A stretch of DNA of 64,000 nucleotides from Myxococcales bacterium UBA1660 (lineage in GTDB: Bacteria > Myxococcota_A > Polyangia > Polyangiales > Houyiibacteriaceae). Below the pieces are notes generated by a model that worked only from the letters and a program-made list of their open reading frames with translations, was not told where the DNA came from and did no database searches. The stretch's first letter is position 1. Each line of letters begins with the position of its first letter. Shown in pieces: positions 40,736 to 52,620 of the stretch. The position numbers and the translations under genes are program-made. The DNA lies in the NCBI GenBank assembly GCA_002320815.1, contig DCLA01000005.1, positions 1-64,000 of the forward strand, read 5' to 3'.

Positions 40736-42430
40736 ATGCAGCTCTCTCGCCTGGCCCCCGTCGTCGCGCTGGCCCTGGCGGCCACCCCCTCGCTGGCCTG
40801 GGCCCAGGAGGCCGCCGCCGCGACCGAGGAGGCCGCCCCGGACTTCGGCTTCCTGAGCCTGCTGCCGCCGCTCCTGGCCATCACCTTGGCCCTGGTGCTC
40901 CGGCAGGTGCTCTTGGCCCTGGGGGCGGGCGTCTGGCTGGGCGCGCTCTTCGTCGAGGTCTACCACCCCGTCCGGGCGACGCTGCGGGCCATCGACCGCT
41001 ACGCGGTGGAAGCCGCGGCCGATTCGGACCACGCGGCCATCCTGATCTTCAGCCTGGCCCTGGGGGGCATGATCGGTGTGATGACCCGGGCCGGCGGTGC
41101 CAGCGGCATCGCCCAGCTCGTCACCCGGCGCGCCAGCGACGCGCCCCGGGGCCAGCTCGCCACCTGGTTCCTGGGGCTCCTGGTCTTCTTCGACGACTAC
41201 GCCAACTCGCTCTTGGTGGGCTCCTCGATGCGCCCCATCACGGACCGGTTGCGCATCAGCCGGGAGAAGCTGGCCTTCCTGGTCGACGCCACCGCGGCGC
41301 CGGTCTCCTCCATCGCGCTGGTCTCGTCGTGGATCGGCGTGGAGGTGGGCTACATCGGCGAGCAGCTCGAGGCGCGGAACATCGACCTCGATCCCTACCT
41401 CGCCTTCCTGCAGACGCTCCCCTACCGCTTCTACCCCTGGCTGATGCTCTTCTTCGGCCTGCTCATCGTGCTCAGCCGCCGGGACTTCGGGGCCATGCGC
41501 AAAGCCGAGGAGCGCGCCCGGGCCACCGGCGCCGTGAGCCGCCCCGGCGCCCGGCCGGCGTCGGACTTCGACACCAGCGAGCTGGAGAAGGCGGCGGCGC
41601 CCCGGGCGCTCCTGGCCATCGGGCCCGTGGTCACCGTCGTCGCCGTCGCGCTCGTCGGGATGTACTTCGACGGCCGCGCCACCGTGCTGGAGGAGGGCGG
41701 CGAGGTCACGCTGCGCAACGTCTTCGGGAGCGCCAGCTCCATCAAGGCCCTGCTCTGGGCCGCCGTGTCCGGCGGCGCGGTGGCCATCGTCCTGGCGTTG
41801 GCCACCCGCGCGCTGAAGCTCACCGAGGCCATGGACGCCTGGGTCGACGGGATGAAATCGATGCTCCTGGCCTGCGTCATCCTCGTGCTCGCCTGGTCCC
41901 TGGGCCGCATCTGCAAGGAGCTGCACACCGCCGAGTACGTCATCCAGCTCATCGGGGACGGGCTGCTCCCCAGCCTGCTGCCGGCGACCGTCTTCGTCAT
42001 CGCGGCGGCCGTGAGCTTCGCCACCGGAACCAGCTGGGGGACCATGGCCATCCTCTTTCCCCTGGTGATCCCCCTGGCCGACCATCTGGCGCCGGGGGAG
42101 ATGCACATCCTGCTCGGGGCCATCTCGTCGATCCTCGCGGGCAGCGTCTGGGGCGACCACTGCTCGCCCATCAGCGACACCACCATCATGAGCTCCATGG
42201 CGTCGAGCTGTGACCACGTCGACCACGTACGCACGCAGCTCCCCTACGCCCTCTCGGTCGGCATCGTGGCGTTGGTCTTCGGCGAGTTGGGCACCGGCTT
42301 CGGGCTCTATCCGGCCTGGGTCGGGCTCCTCCTCGGCGCGGCCGCGCTGGCGGCCCTCGTCTTCTTCGTCGGCAAGCCCGTGGACGGACCGGGCTCGGAA
42401 GCGGCCGCCGCGGAGCCCGCCCCCGAGTAG
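40736..42430 (+). CDS. nhaC: NhaC-type Na+/H+ antiporter
   Basis: Multi-pass antiporter of 564 residues. The family's hallmarks are FFDDYANSLLVGSSMRPITD, PVSSIALVSSWIGVEVGYI, FATGTSWGTMAILFPLVIPLA and GDHCSPISDTTIMSSMASS followed by DHVDHVRTQLPYAL. Unusually, it begins with what looks like a cleaved signal peptide (MQLSRLAPVVALALAATPSLAWA) and an Ala/Glu-rich stretch before the first helix. A soluble loop lies near residue 265. It is the first gene of a five-gene run: the sensor kinase starts 9 bases after its stop. In related proteins the role is sodium or pH homeostasis, or amino-acid/ion exchange. Here the context suggests that signalling genes respond to or control ion flux. Confidence 0.9.
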   Translation: MQLSRLAPVVALALAATPSLAWAQEAAAATEEAAPDFGFLSLLPPLLAITLALVLRQVLLALGAGVWLGALFVEVYHPVRATLRAIDRYAVEAAADSDHAAILIFSLALGGMIGVMTRAGGASGIAQLVTRRASDAPRGQLATWFLGLLVFFDDYANSLLVGSSMRPITDRLRISREKLAFLVDATAAPVSSIALVSSWIGVEVGYIGEQLEARNIDLDPYLAFLQTLPYRFYPWLMLFFGLLIVLSRRDFGAMRKAEERARATGAVSRPGARPASDFDTSELEKAAAPRALLAIGPVVTVVAVALVGMYFDGRATVLEEGGEVTLRNVFGSASSIKALLWAAVSGGAVAIVLALATRALKLTEAMDAWVDGMKSMLLACVILVLAWSLGRICKELHTAEYVIQLIGDGLLPSLLPATVFVIAAAVSFATGTSWGTMAILFPLVIPLADHLAPGEMHILLGAISSILAGSVWGDHCSPISDTTIMSSMASSCDHVDHVRTQLPYALSVGIVALVFGELGTGFGLYPAWVGLLLGAAALAALVFFVGKPVDGPGSEAAAAEPAPE

Positions 42431-42439
42431 ACTGGGGTC

Positions 42440-43924
42440 GTGCGCTGGTTGCTCGCTCTCGGGCTCGCGGCCGCGCTCGCCTGCGACGACGGAGGCGAGC
42501 ACGGGGTGGACACCCGCGCCCAGTGGGAGCGCGCCGAAGAGGCGTGGGAGCGGGGCGAGGTCGGCGCCTACGCGATGTGGAAGGAGCTCGACACCGACAC
42601 CTCCATCGGCCGCGAGGCGCACCGCCGGCTGGCGGAGGCCGACCCTCACTATCGCGAGGGCGTCGAGCTGCTTCGGGAGGGCGACCCGGACGCGCGGCAC
42701 GCGCTGGCGGCGGGCATCGCGCTGGCTCCGATGGACCCGTCGTTCTACCTCGCGCTGGCCCGGGCGTGCCGCGACCAGGGCCTCTCGCTCCGGGCCGCGG
42801 AGTACTACACCAAGTTCCTCACCGCCTTCCCCGAGGGGGAGCGCGCCGAGGAAGCCCGGGTCGAGCTGCGCCGGCTCGATCCTCAGCTCGCCGGGCTCTT
42901 CGACCAACGCACCCTCCTGCCCCGCGCGCCCACGGCGCCGGACCGGAGCCCCTGGTTGCTGATCGTGGCCGGGGTCTTCCTCGGGGGCGTGCTCACCCTG
43001 ACCACCCAGACCGTCGCCCGCTTCCAGCGGACCCGGGGGGTGTCGCTGGAGCGGCTGGTCGCCGCCAGCCCCGAGTTCCATCCGGCCATCGCCTACCTGG
43101 TGGGCTCGCTCCGCCACGAGCTCCTCAAGCACCGCATCGGCGCCGCCGCCGACGCCATCGCCGGCGCGCCCGACGAGGAGCGCCTGGCCTTCCTGCGCAA
43201 GCGCCTCTACGGCGGGCAGCCGTTGGTCGACGCCTGGGAGGCGCACCTCTCGGCCTTCGAGCGCGCGCTGGGGCACCGGGTGGACCTCCACCGGGACCGC
43301 TCGTTCCGGCGGGCCGGCCGCGCCATCCGCCGCATCGCGCGGCTGGAGGAGGGCATCGGCGCGGGGCAGCCGGCGGCCTTGAGCGCCCTCGCCGAAGCGC
43401 ACCGGACCCTGATGGCGCTGGACCGGGAGCTCGCGGGGCTGATCGGCGCCTTGATCCGCACCGAGGTGGACCGTTCGCTACTGGAAGAGATCGCGAAGGA
43501 GGTCCGGTCGGAACACAGCGCCGGCCGGGTCGAGCTGGCGTCCCTCGCCATCGAGCCCCCAGCCGGGGCGGAGGCCGTGGCCCTCGACGTCTTTCGAGTG
43601 GACCTGGTGCTCATCCTGAAGAACGTGCTGCGCAACGCCATCCTGGCCGTCGCCGAGGACGAGCCGCCCCGACACGTCCGGCTGGACGCGGTGGTGGAGC
43701 TCGAGGCCACCGGCGAGGAGACGGTGCGCATCCGGGTCCACGACTCGAGCGCGAAGACCCTCGATCCCGAGATCCTCTTCGACCGCCGGGTCGACCGCGG
43801 TCTGGGCTTGGTCGCCGCCGCGGTCCATCGCTATGGCGGCACCATCGACGTGGAGCCCGCCGAGGCGCCCTACGAGAAGCGGGTGGTGGTGGCCTTCTTC
43901 CGCACCTTCGCCGAGGAGAGCTGA
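42440..43924 (+). CDS. TPR-containing sensor histidine kinase, atypical
   Basis: A 494-residue protein that I read as a sensor kinase. An N-terminal signal or lipoprotein peptide (LAAALAC) is followed by a TPR-like helical region (about 25-150: AQWERAEEAWERGE, SFYLALARACRDQGLSLRAAEYY) that would be periplasmic. A transmembrane helix lies at 171-189. The cytosolic part has the phospho-acceptor candidate LRHELLKHR (His226) and a HATPase region: N-box LILKNVLRNAILAV (391-404), a poor G1 (HDSSAKT), and G2 RGLGLVAAAVHRYGG (453-467). The start is GTG at 42440, 9 bases after nhaC. No HAMP or PAS domain is present. The weak G1 box leaves activity uncertain. Confidence 0.75.
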   Translation: MRWLLALGLAAALACDDGGEHGVDTRAQWERAEEAWERGEVGAYAMWKELDTDTSIGREAHRRLAEADPHYREGVELLREGDPDARHALAAGIALAPMDPSFYLALARACRDQGLSLRAAEYYTKFLTAFPEGERAEEARVELRRLDPQLAGLFDQRTLLPRAPTAPDRSPWLLIVAGVFLGGVLTLTTQTVARFQRTRGVSLERLVAASPEFHPAIAYLVGSLRHELLKHRIGAAADAIAGAPDEERLAFLRKRLYGGQPLVDAWEAHLSAFERALGHRVDLHRDRSFRRAGRAIRRIARLEEGIGAGQPAALSALAEAHRTLMALDRELAGLIGALIRTEVDRSLLEEIAKEVRSEHSAGRVELASLAIEPPAGAEAVALDVFRVDLVLILKNVLRNAILAVAEDEPPRHVRLDAVVELEATGEETVRIRVHDSSAKTLDPEILFDRRVDRGLGLVAAAVHRYGGTIDVEPAEAPYEKRVVVAFFRTFAEES

Positions 43925-43945
43925 GAACTGCTCTATGCTGCGCCA

Positions 43946-44389
43946 GTGACCCGCCGTGACCTGCTCGTCCTGGAGGACGGCCACGAGTACCAGGAGTTCG
44001 CCGAGGCCTTCCTGGGGGCGCACTTCGACGTCCGCGCGGCGCATTCGGCGCAGGAGGCGCTGCGCCAGCTGGAGGCGGCGATGCCCGACGCGCTGCTGGT
44101 GGATCTGCGCTTCGAGCGGGCCCCGGTCGGCACCCTGGTGGGCGACGTGGACGCCACGGCGCGGCGGCGCTTCGCCGGGGACACCCACCGGGCCATTCGG
44201 CACCTCAAGGAGCAGCAGGGGACCCTCGTGCTCGGCGTCCTCCGCGAAGCCGGATGCGCGGCTCCGGCGGTCTTCGTCCACGACTTCCCCGCCCGCCGCC
44301 TGGAGAACCTGCGGCGGCTCTACGGGGACGTCCACGCGGTGCCCGGCTTCGACGCTCGGGCCATCGCCCGGGCCTTGGGGGCGTCATGA
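43946..44389 (+). CDS. Receiver domain with an unusual insert
   Basis: A stand-alone receiver of 147 residues. It opens LLVLEDGHEYQEF (acidic pair E10-D11) and has the acceptor Asp53 in LLVDLRFE. The stretch after Asp53 is atypical: about 35 extra residues (APVGTLVGDVDATARRRF and on) before VLGVLREAGCAAPAVFVHD. The canonical Thr and Lys sites are not obvious: the strand ends VHDFPARR. The same extension after the acceptor Asp occurs in the AAA+ regulator two genes on. The gene starts with GTG 21 bases after the kinase and its stop overlaps the next start (ATGA). It probably takes phosphate from the kinase and passes it on. Confidence 0.75.
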   Translation: MTRRDLLVLEDGHEYQEFAEAFLGAHFDVRAAHSAQEALRQLEAAMPDALLVDLRFERAPVGTLVGDVDATARRRFAGDTHRAIRHLKEQQGTLVLGVLREAGCAAPAVFVHDFPARRLENLRRLYGDVHAVPGFDARAIARALGAS

Positions 44390-44718
44390 GCGTGGACCGG
44401 GAGCGCCTCCGGCACGACGTGGGCAAGTACATCGCCCGCGTCGCCACCAACGTCCCGCCGGGGAGCCCGGTGCCGCCGGCGTTGGCGCCGTTGCTCCTCC
44501 GCGACGTCTACGGCCGCGCCGACGAGCCCTCGATGCGGTTGCGCTTCCGGGAGCTCACCCCCGGTGCCGACGACCCGGTGCTGACGGCGTGCCGCAGGGA
44601 GCTCGACGCGCTGGCCTCGCTGGAGTCGCCCGCCCGGGCGGGCGATGCCGAGACGCTGACCGAGGTCGCGGACCGAGCGCGCCGGGTCGCGCGGATGCTC
44701 CGGGAGTGGACGCCGTGA
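44386..44718 (+). CDS. Small protein with an LRHDxxK motif, possible phosphotransfer protein
   Basis: A 110-residue, mostly helical protein with no known family that I can name. Its start overlaps the preceding receiver's stop (ATGA) and its own stop overlaps the next start (GTGA), so the three genes are translated as a set. Residues 8-14 read LRHDVGK, close to LRHELLK around the phospho-acceptor His of the sensor kinase. I infer that His10 may accept phosphate, as in Hpt proteins, although the usual Hpt consensus is absent. The rest is Arg/Leu/Asp-rich with no cysteine cluster except one Cys in LTACRREL. Confidence 0.6.
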   Translation: MSVDRERLRHDVGKYIARVATNVPPGSPVPPALAPLLLRDVYGRADEPSMRLRFRELTPGADDPVLTACRRELDALASLESPARAGDAETLTEVADRARRVARMLREWTP

Positions 44719-46376
44719 GCGACGACCCGCGGGTTCTGGTGGTCGATGACGGCGACCGCTACGTGGAGCTCCTCCACGCGCTGCTGCGTGACTTCCGCTA
44801 CGCCACGCGCTGTACGTTGGAGGGTCCTTGCTGGACCTGTCCCCATCGCGAGGGCTGCACCCTCACCCACGCGCACGATTGGGCGGAGGCCCGGGAGGTC
44901 CTCGTCCGCGACCGCTCGGTCGACGTGGTGCTCCTCGACGTGCGCTTCGACCTGCCCGAGCAGCGGCTCCTCGGCGACGCCGCCGAGCCCCTCGAGGATC
45001 GCCAGCGCCTGCAGGGGCTGCGCATCCTGGAGGCCCTCCGCAAGCTCCGCCCCGACCTCCCGGTGGTCCTCATGACCAGCGAGACCGCCATCGGCCTCGA
45101 GCACGCCGCGCCGCTCCTCGCCGACGAGTACGTGACCCTCGCGGGCGACGACGCCTTCGACGCCCAGGCGTTGGCGTCCTTGGTCAACCGCCTGGTCGCG
45201 CGGCGCCGTCGTCACGACGAGGACGACGGCTACGTCTGGGGCTCGAGCAAGGCGATGCGCGACCTGCGGCACGGGGTCATCACTCGCATCCGCACCGAGC
45301 TGCCGCTGCTGGTCCTGGGCGAGACCGGCACCGGCAAGAGCGCCCTCGCCGAGCGGGTGATCCATGGGACCTCCGCTCGCCGCCGCGGCCCCTTCGTGGG
45401 CGTGGACCTGGCGGCGCTGCCGGACACCCTGGTGGCCTCGGAGCTCTTCGGTTCGGTGAAAGGCGCCTTCAGCGACGCCGTGGACCGCCCCGGCCGCTTC
45501 GAGCAGGCGCACGGCGGGACCCTCTTCCTGGACGAGATCGGGAACCTCCCCGCCGACGCGCAGCGGATGTTGCTCCTCGCGCTCCAAAACGGCCGGGTCA
45601 CCCGCCTGGGCGACACCCGGGTCCGGGACGTGGACGTGCGGCTGGTGGCGGCGACCCACGTGGACCTGGCGGCCAAGGTCCGCGAGGGATCCTTCCGCGC
45701 CGACCTCTACGCGCGCCTGAACCCGGCGATGGCCTTCGCGCTGCCGCCGCTCCGGGACCGGGTCGGGGATCTCCGCGAGCTCGCCGAAGCCCTGGTGCGG
45801 CGCCGCTTCGCGGACGGGCGGCCGCGAGAGCGGCTCGAGAGCTACCAGCGCCTGGTCGGGGTCGATGGCGTCGCCCGAGCGGGCTTCGTGGTGGGGCGTG
45901 AGGAGACCCCGCGGGCCGGCGTGGCCTTCGTCTTCAGCGACGAGAGCTGGACGCGGATGCGCGCCCATCGCTGGCCCGGGAACCTGCGGGAGCTGGAGTA
46001 CTTCCTGGCGTCCGCGTGCCTGATGACCCTGGAGGCCGACCTCGACGCCGCCGAGCAGGGGAGGGCGGGGCTCATGGGCCCGCGCCTCCACGTCGCGGCC
46101 AGCCTCGTGCGCGAGCTGCTGGAGACCTCGTGGGTCGCCCCCGGGGTCGAGCCGCCTCGCGCGGTGGGCAGCGTCGCGCCCCAGCCGCATCTCAAGGACG
46201 TCGCGCGGCAGCTCGAGCGCGAGCTCTTCGAGCGGCTCTTCGCCGAGACCGAGGGGGACTTCGAGGCGATGGCCGCGCGGCTGCTCGAGGGGGACCCGGC
46301 CACGAACGCGCGCCGGGTCCGCACCCGCTTCAACCAGCTCGGGCTCAGCGCCCGGGAGCTCCGGGACGGCAGGTAG
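44715..46376 (+). CDS. AAA+ (NtrC-like) response regulator with a Cys4 receiver insert
   Basis: A 553-residue regulator. The receiver (1-165) has VDDGD (10-14) and acceptor Asp75 in LLDVRFD. Between the first helix and the acceptor is an insert with cysteines 33, 39, 42 and 48 (C-x5-C-x2-C-x5-C), suited to a zinc or iron-sulfur site. The AAA+ domain has Walker A GETGTGKS (202-209), Walker B FLDEIG and RWPGNLRELE. However, the sigma-54 contact loop reads GAFSDA (250-255) instead of GAFTGA, so sigma-54 activation is doubtful. A Fis-like C-terminus (FERLFAETEGDFEAMAARLL) ends the protein. It is the last gene of the nhaC run. Confidence 0.88.
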   Translation: MSDDPRVLVVDDGDRYVELLHALLRDFRYATRCTLEGPCWTCPHREGCTLTHAHDWAEAREVLVRDRSVDVVLLDVRFDLPEQRLLGDAAEPLEDRQRLQGLRILEALRKLRPDLPVVLMTSETAIGLEHAAPLLADEYVTLAGDDAFDAQALASLVNRLVARRRRHDEDDGYVWGSSKAMRDLRHGVITRIRTELPLLVLGETGTGKSALAERVIHGTSARRRGPFVGVDLAALPDTLVASELFGSVKGAFSDAVDRPGRFEQAHGGTLFLDEIGNLPADAQRMLLLALQNGRVTRLGDTRVRDVDVRLVAATHVDLAAKVREGSFRADLYARLNPAMAFALPPLRDRVGDLRELAEALVRRRFADGRPRERLESYQRLVGVDGVARAGFVVGREETPRAGVAFVFSDESWTRMRAHRWPGNLRELEYFLASACLMTLEADLDAAEQGRAGLMGPRLHVAASLVRELLETSWVAPGVEPPRAVGSVAPQPHLKDVARQLERELFERLFAETEGDFEAMAARLLEGDPATNARRVRTRFNQLGLSARELRDGR

Positions 46377-46394
46377 CTGAAGAACGAGCCCGCC

Positions 46395-46434
46395 GGACGC
46401 TGAAGCGCGGACTCCGGCCGCTCGTTCAGCGTCC
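46395..46434. terminator. Hairpin between convergent genes
   Basis: A perfect 10-bp inverted repeat (46395-46404 with 46425-46434), with a 20-base GC-rich loop that can fold further, lies between the stops at 46376 and 46451. No T-run follows. It probably terminates the nhaC signalling run from the left and the DUF1552 gene from the right. Confidence 0.55.
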
Positions 46435-46450
46435 TGCTGAGGCGCTCGCC

Positions 46451-47871
46451 TCAGCCGCGGAGCGCGGGGAGCTCGCCCCCGACCAGCCGGCTGAAGTCTT
46501 CCCCGCCGAAGGTGTCCTGCGGATACCCGGCCGCGCTCAGGAGGCTCAGCCACAGGTTCGACATGCGCCGATGCCCCGGCGCGCCGAGCCGGGGGTAGAC
46601 CAGCGTGCGGCCGTGGCTGAAGCCGAGGCGCTCGCCGCCTAGCGCCAGCACCGGGAACTCGCTGGCGCTGGAGTGGTGGGTCTCGCCGTTGTCGCCGAAG
46701 TAGAGGATGACCGTGTTGTCCAAGAGGGTGGCGCCGTCGCCATCGGGCGTGGCCGCCAGGTCGCGGGCGAGCTGCGCCAGGTGGCCGACGATGGAGCCCG
46801 AGACCTCGTGGATCATGTCCTGGTGGGCGGCGCTGCCCGCGGACTCGTGGTGGAGATCGTGGCGCCGGGTCGGCACCCCCGGGCGGGCCAGCGAGGGGTA
46901 GCTCACTCCGCCGAACTCGCCGGCCGTGGCGGAGGTGATGACGGCCACGTTGGTCAGACCCAAGCGCAGCGCGGAGCTGGCGACCGAGAACTGGGCCCCG
47001 AGGGCGTCGAGGTGCCGGCTGCTGGTGTAGCGCGGGTCGCTCGCGGGATCGGCCGGGAGCCGGGTGGGATCGGCGTCCCAGGAGACGAGGGCGTCGAGCT
47101 GCCGCTCGGTCTCTTCGAGCGAGGTGAGGTAGGTGCGGAGCTTCTCGCGCTCGGTGGCGCCCGCGAGGCTCTCGCCGAGGGCGTGCTCCACGTCTTCCCG
47201 GGCGAAGGCCAGCATCTCCGCGCGGTCGACGGCGCTGGGATCCCCGGCCACCGCGCCGAGATAGGTCTGGTAGGCGGTGGCGGGGCGCTGGAGGATCGCG
47301 GCGGGGACACCGGCGCGGTAGGCGCACGTGCCCCCGTTGAGCGGCGCGCTGCCCGCGCCCACCCGCACCGCGTCGAAGGGCGTCCCGTGGGCGTCGGCGA
47401 GGTTCGCGGCCAGGAGCGCGTCGATGCTCTGACCGCCCGGGCTCCCGCCGACGGTGCGGGTGCAGGTCAGCGTGCCGTGATGGGGCGTGTGTCCTCCGCC
47501 CCCCGCTTTGTTCGAGAGGCCATAGATCACCGACGCCCGGCTCGCGAGGTCGCGGCCCAGGGCCTCCAGGGACTTCGCCTGGTCGAGGTCGGCGGTCCCG
47601 ATCTCCAGCAGGTCGTCCTGACGGTAGCTCCGGTACCAGTTGCGGGCCCCCTCGATGGGCGCGGCCAGCTCGGCGTCCAGGGTCGCGCGCGCGGTGGGGC
47701 TGAGCATCGCGACGGGCTCGACGCAGTTCCCCTCGATGACGAACACGAAGCGAGGGGACCCGCTCGGCGCCGCGCGGACCGAGCCCACGCCGCGCGGGAG
47801 GAGCGTGGGCAAGAGCACCATGCCGCCGGCAGCGGCGGCGACGTTGCGCATCCAATGGCGTCGGGTGGTCT

Positions 47872-47875
<4 letters not shown>
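46451..47875 (-). CDS. DUF1552 family exported protein
   Basis: A 474-residue exported protein. The N-terminus TTRRHWMRNVAAAAGGMVLLP is a twin-arginine-type signal. The body matches the DUF1552 layout of Planctomycetes and Myxococcota: SVIYGLSNKAGGGGHTPHHG (the GG-H-x(3)-G pattern), SIDALLAANL, LDALGAQFSVASSALRLGLTNVAVI, and an alkaline-phosphatase-like NTVILYFGDNGETHHSS. It is encoded behind the DUF1592/1588 gene with an ATGA overlap (47872-47875), an arrangement conserved in these phyla. The role is unknown; a partner of a large exported cytochrome-like protein is likely. Confidence 0.9.
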
Positions 47876-50334
<2,459 letters not shown>

Positions 50335-50430
50335 GGTCTCGCATGGTCTCAGCCCGGCGCGCCCCATGCACTTTCGGACCCTTCGCGGTCGGCTCCGCCC
50401 CGGCCCCCGGGATGGTGTAGCGTGGGGGCC

Positions 50431-51807
<1,377 letters not shown>

Positions 51808-51809
51808 CG

Positions 51810-52607
51810 ATGCGACGATGGGCGGGGATGTTGGTTCTGGCGCTGGGCTGCGGCGACGCCGAGCCCGACGCGCTGGACGAGGACACGGTGGCACCCCTGG
51901 CGCGGAGCGCCGGGGACCAGGTGGCGCTGGTCGTCGCGGACCGGGTGGGGCGCGATCCCCTCGTCGGCGAGCCGGAGTGCGCGCTGACGGTGCAGGTCGG
52001 CGAGGCCACGGCGAGCGGGGCTGCCGGAGGTGAGGGCGCCTGCTGGACGACGGACGCGCCCTTCGATCTCCGGGACGGCTACGCTCCGCTGGACGGAGGA
52101 ACCCTCGATCTACGCATCGGGTCCTCGGTGGACCGCATCACCGTCGACGGGAGCGCGGTGGCGGGCCCATTGGCCTACGAGTGCGCGCGCCTCGAGTCCG
52201 CCGCCAGCGTCGGCGTCGTCAGCGTGGCGGGCGAGTCGCCGAACGACGTGCTCGGCGCCTTCGAGGGCGACATCCCGCTGATGGCCATCCCCACCTTGAG
52301 CGCGCCCGTCGAGAACTCGCCGGGCTACGCTCGCTGGGGCACCGGCGACCTGGCGCTGACCTGGAACGGGGGGCTCGGCGACGCGGTGGAGGTGGTCGTC
52401 GCGCCGGAGGCGGGCGGCACCGCCGTGCGCTGCTCGGTGGCCGACGATGGGAGCTTCGACGTCCCCGGGGAGCTGCTCGAAGGGCTGCGGAGCGAGCGCG
52501 CCATCCTGCGCGTGGCACGGGTGGGGCTCGAGCGCCGCACGGTGGACGGAGTGCAGGTCCGCCTGGCGAGCCGCTCGGCCACCGAGCGCGTCATGCTGCC
52601 CTTCTGA
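51810..52607 (+). CDS. Lipoprotein, beta-rich, coupled to the NtrC-type regulator
   Basis: A 265-residue lipoprotein with a short signal ending LVLALGC (Cys14), then an acidic linker. The body is beta-rich with Cys residues in EPECALTVQVGE, EGACWTTD, YECARLES and VRCSVADDG, probably paired as disulfides. There is no enzyme motif. It starts two bases after the regulator's stop, so both are one operon. A sensor or output partner of that regulator is conceivable. The 3' end is 13 bases from the convergent RelA/SpoT-like gene. The function is unknown. Confidence 0.78.
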   Translation: MRRWAGMLVLALGCGDAEPDALDEDTVAPLARSAGDQVALVVADRVGRDPLVGEPECALTVQVGEATASGAAGGEGACWTTDAPFDLRDGYAPLDGGTLDLRIGSSVDRITVDGSAVAGPLAYECARLESAASVGVVSVAGESPNDVLGAFEGDIPLMAIPTLSAPVENSPGYARWGTGDLALTWNGGLGDAVEVVVAPEAGGTAVRCSVADDGSFDVPGELLEGLRSERAILRVARVGLERRTVDGVQVRLASRSATERVMLPF

Positions 52608-52620
52608 CTGTCCGCCTGCG

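Noticed and set aside
52513..52528. A second TGGCAC sequence with GC at the -12 spacing
   Set aside because: It lies inside the coding region of the lipoprotein gene on the plus strand with only a convergent gene ahead, so a promoter there would transcribe nothing sensible.
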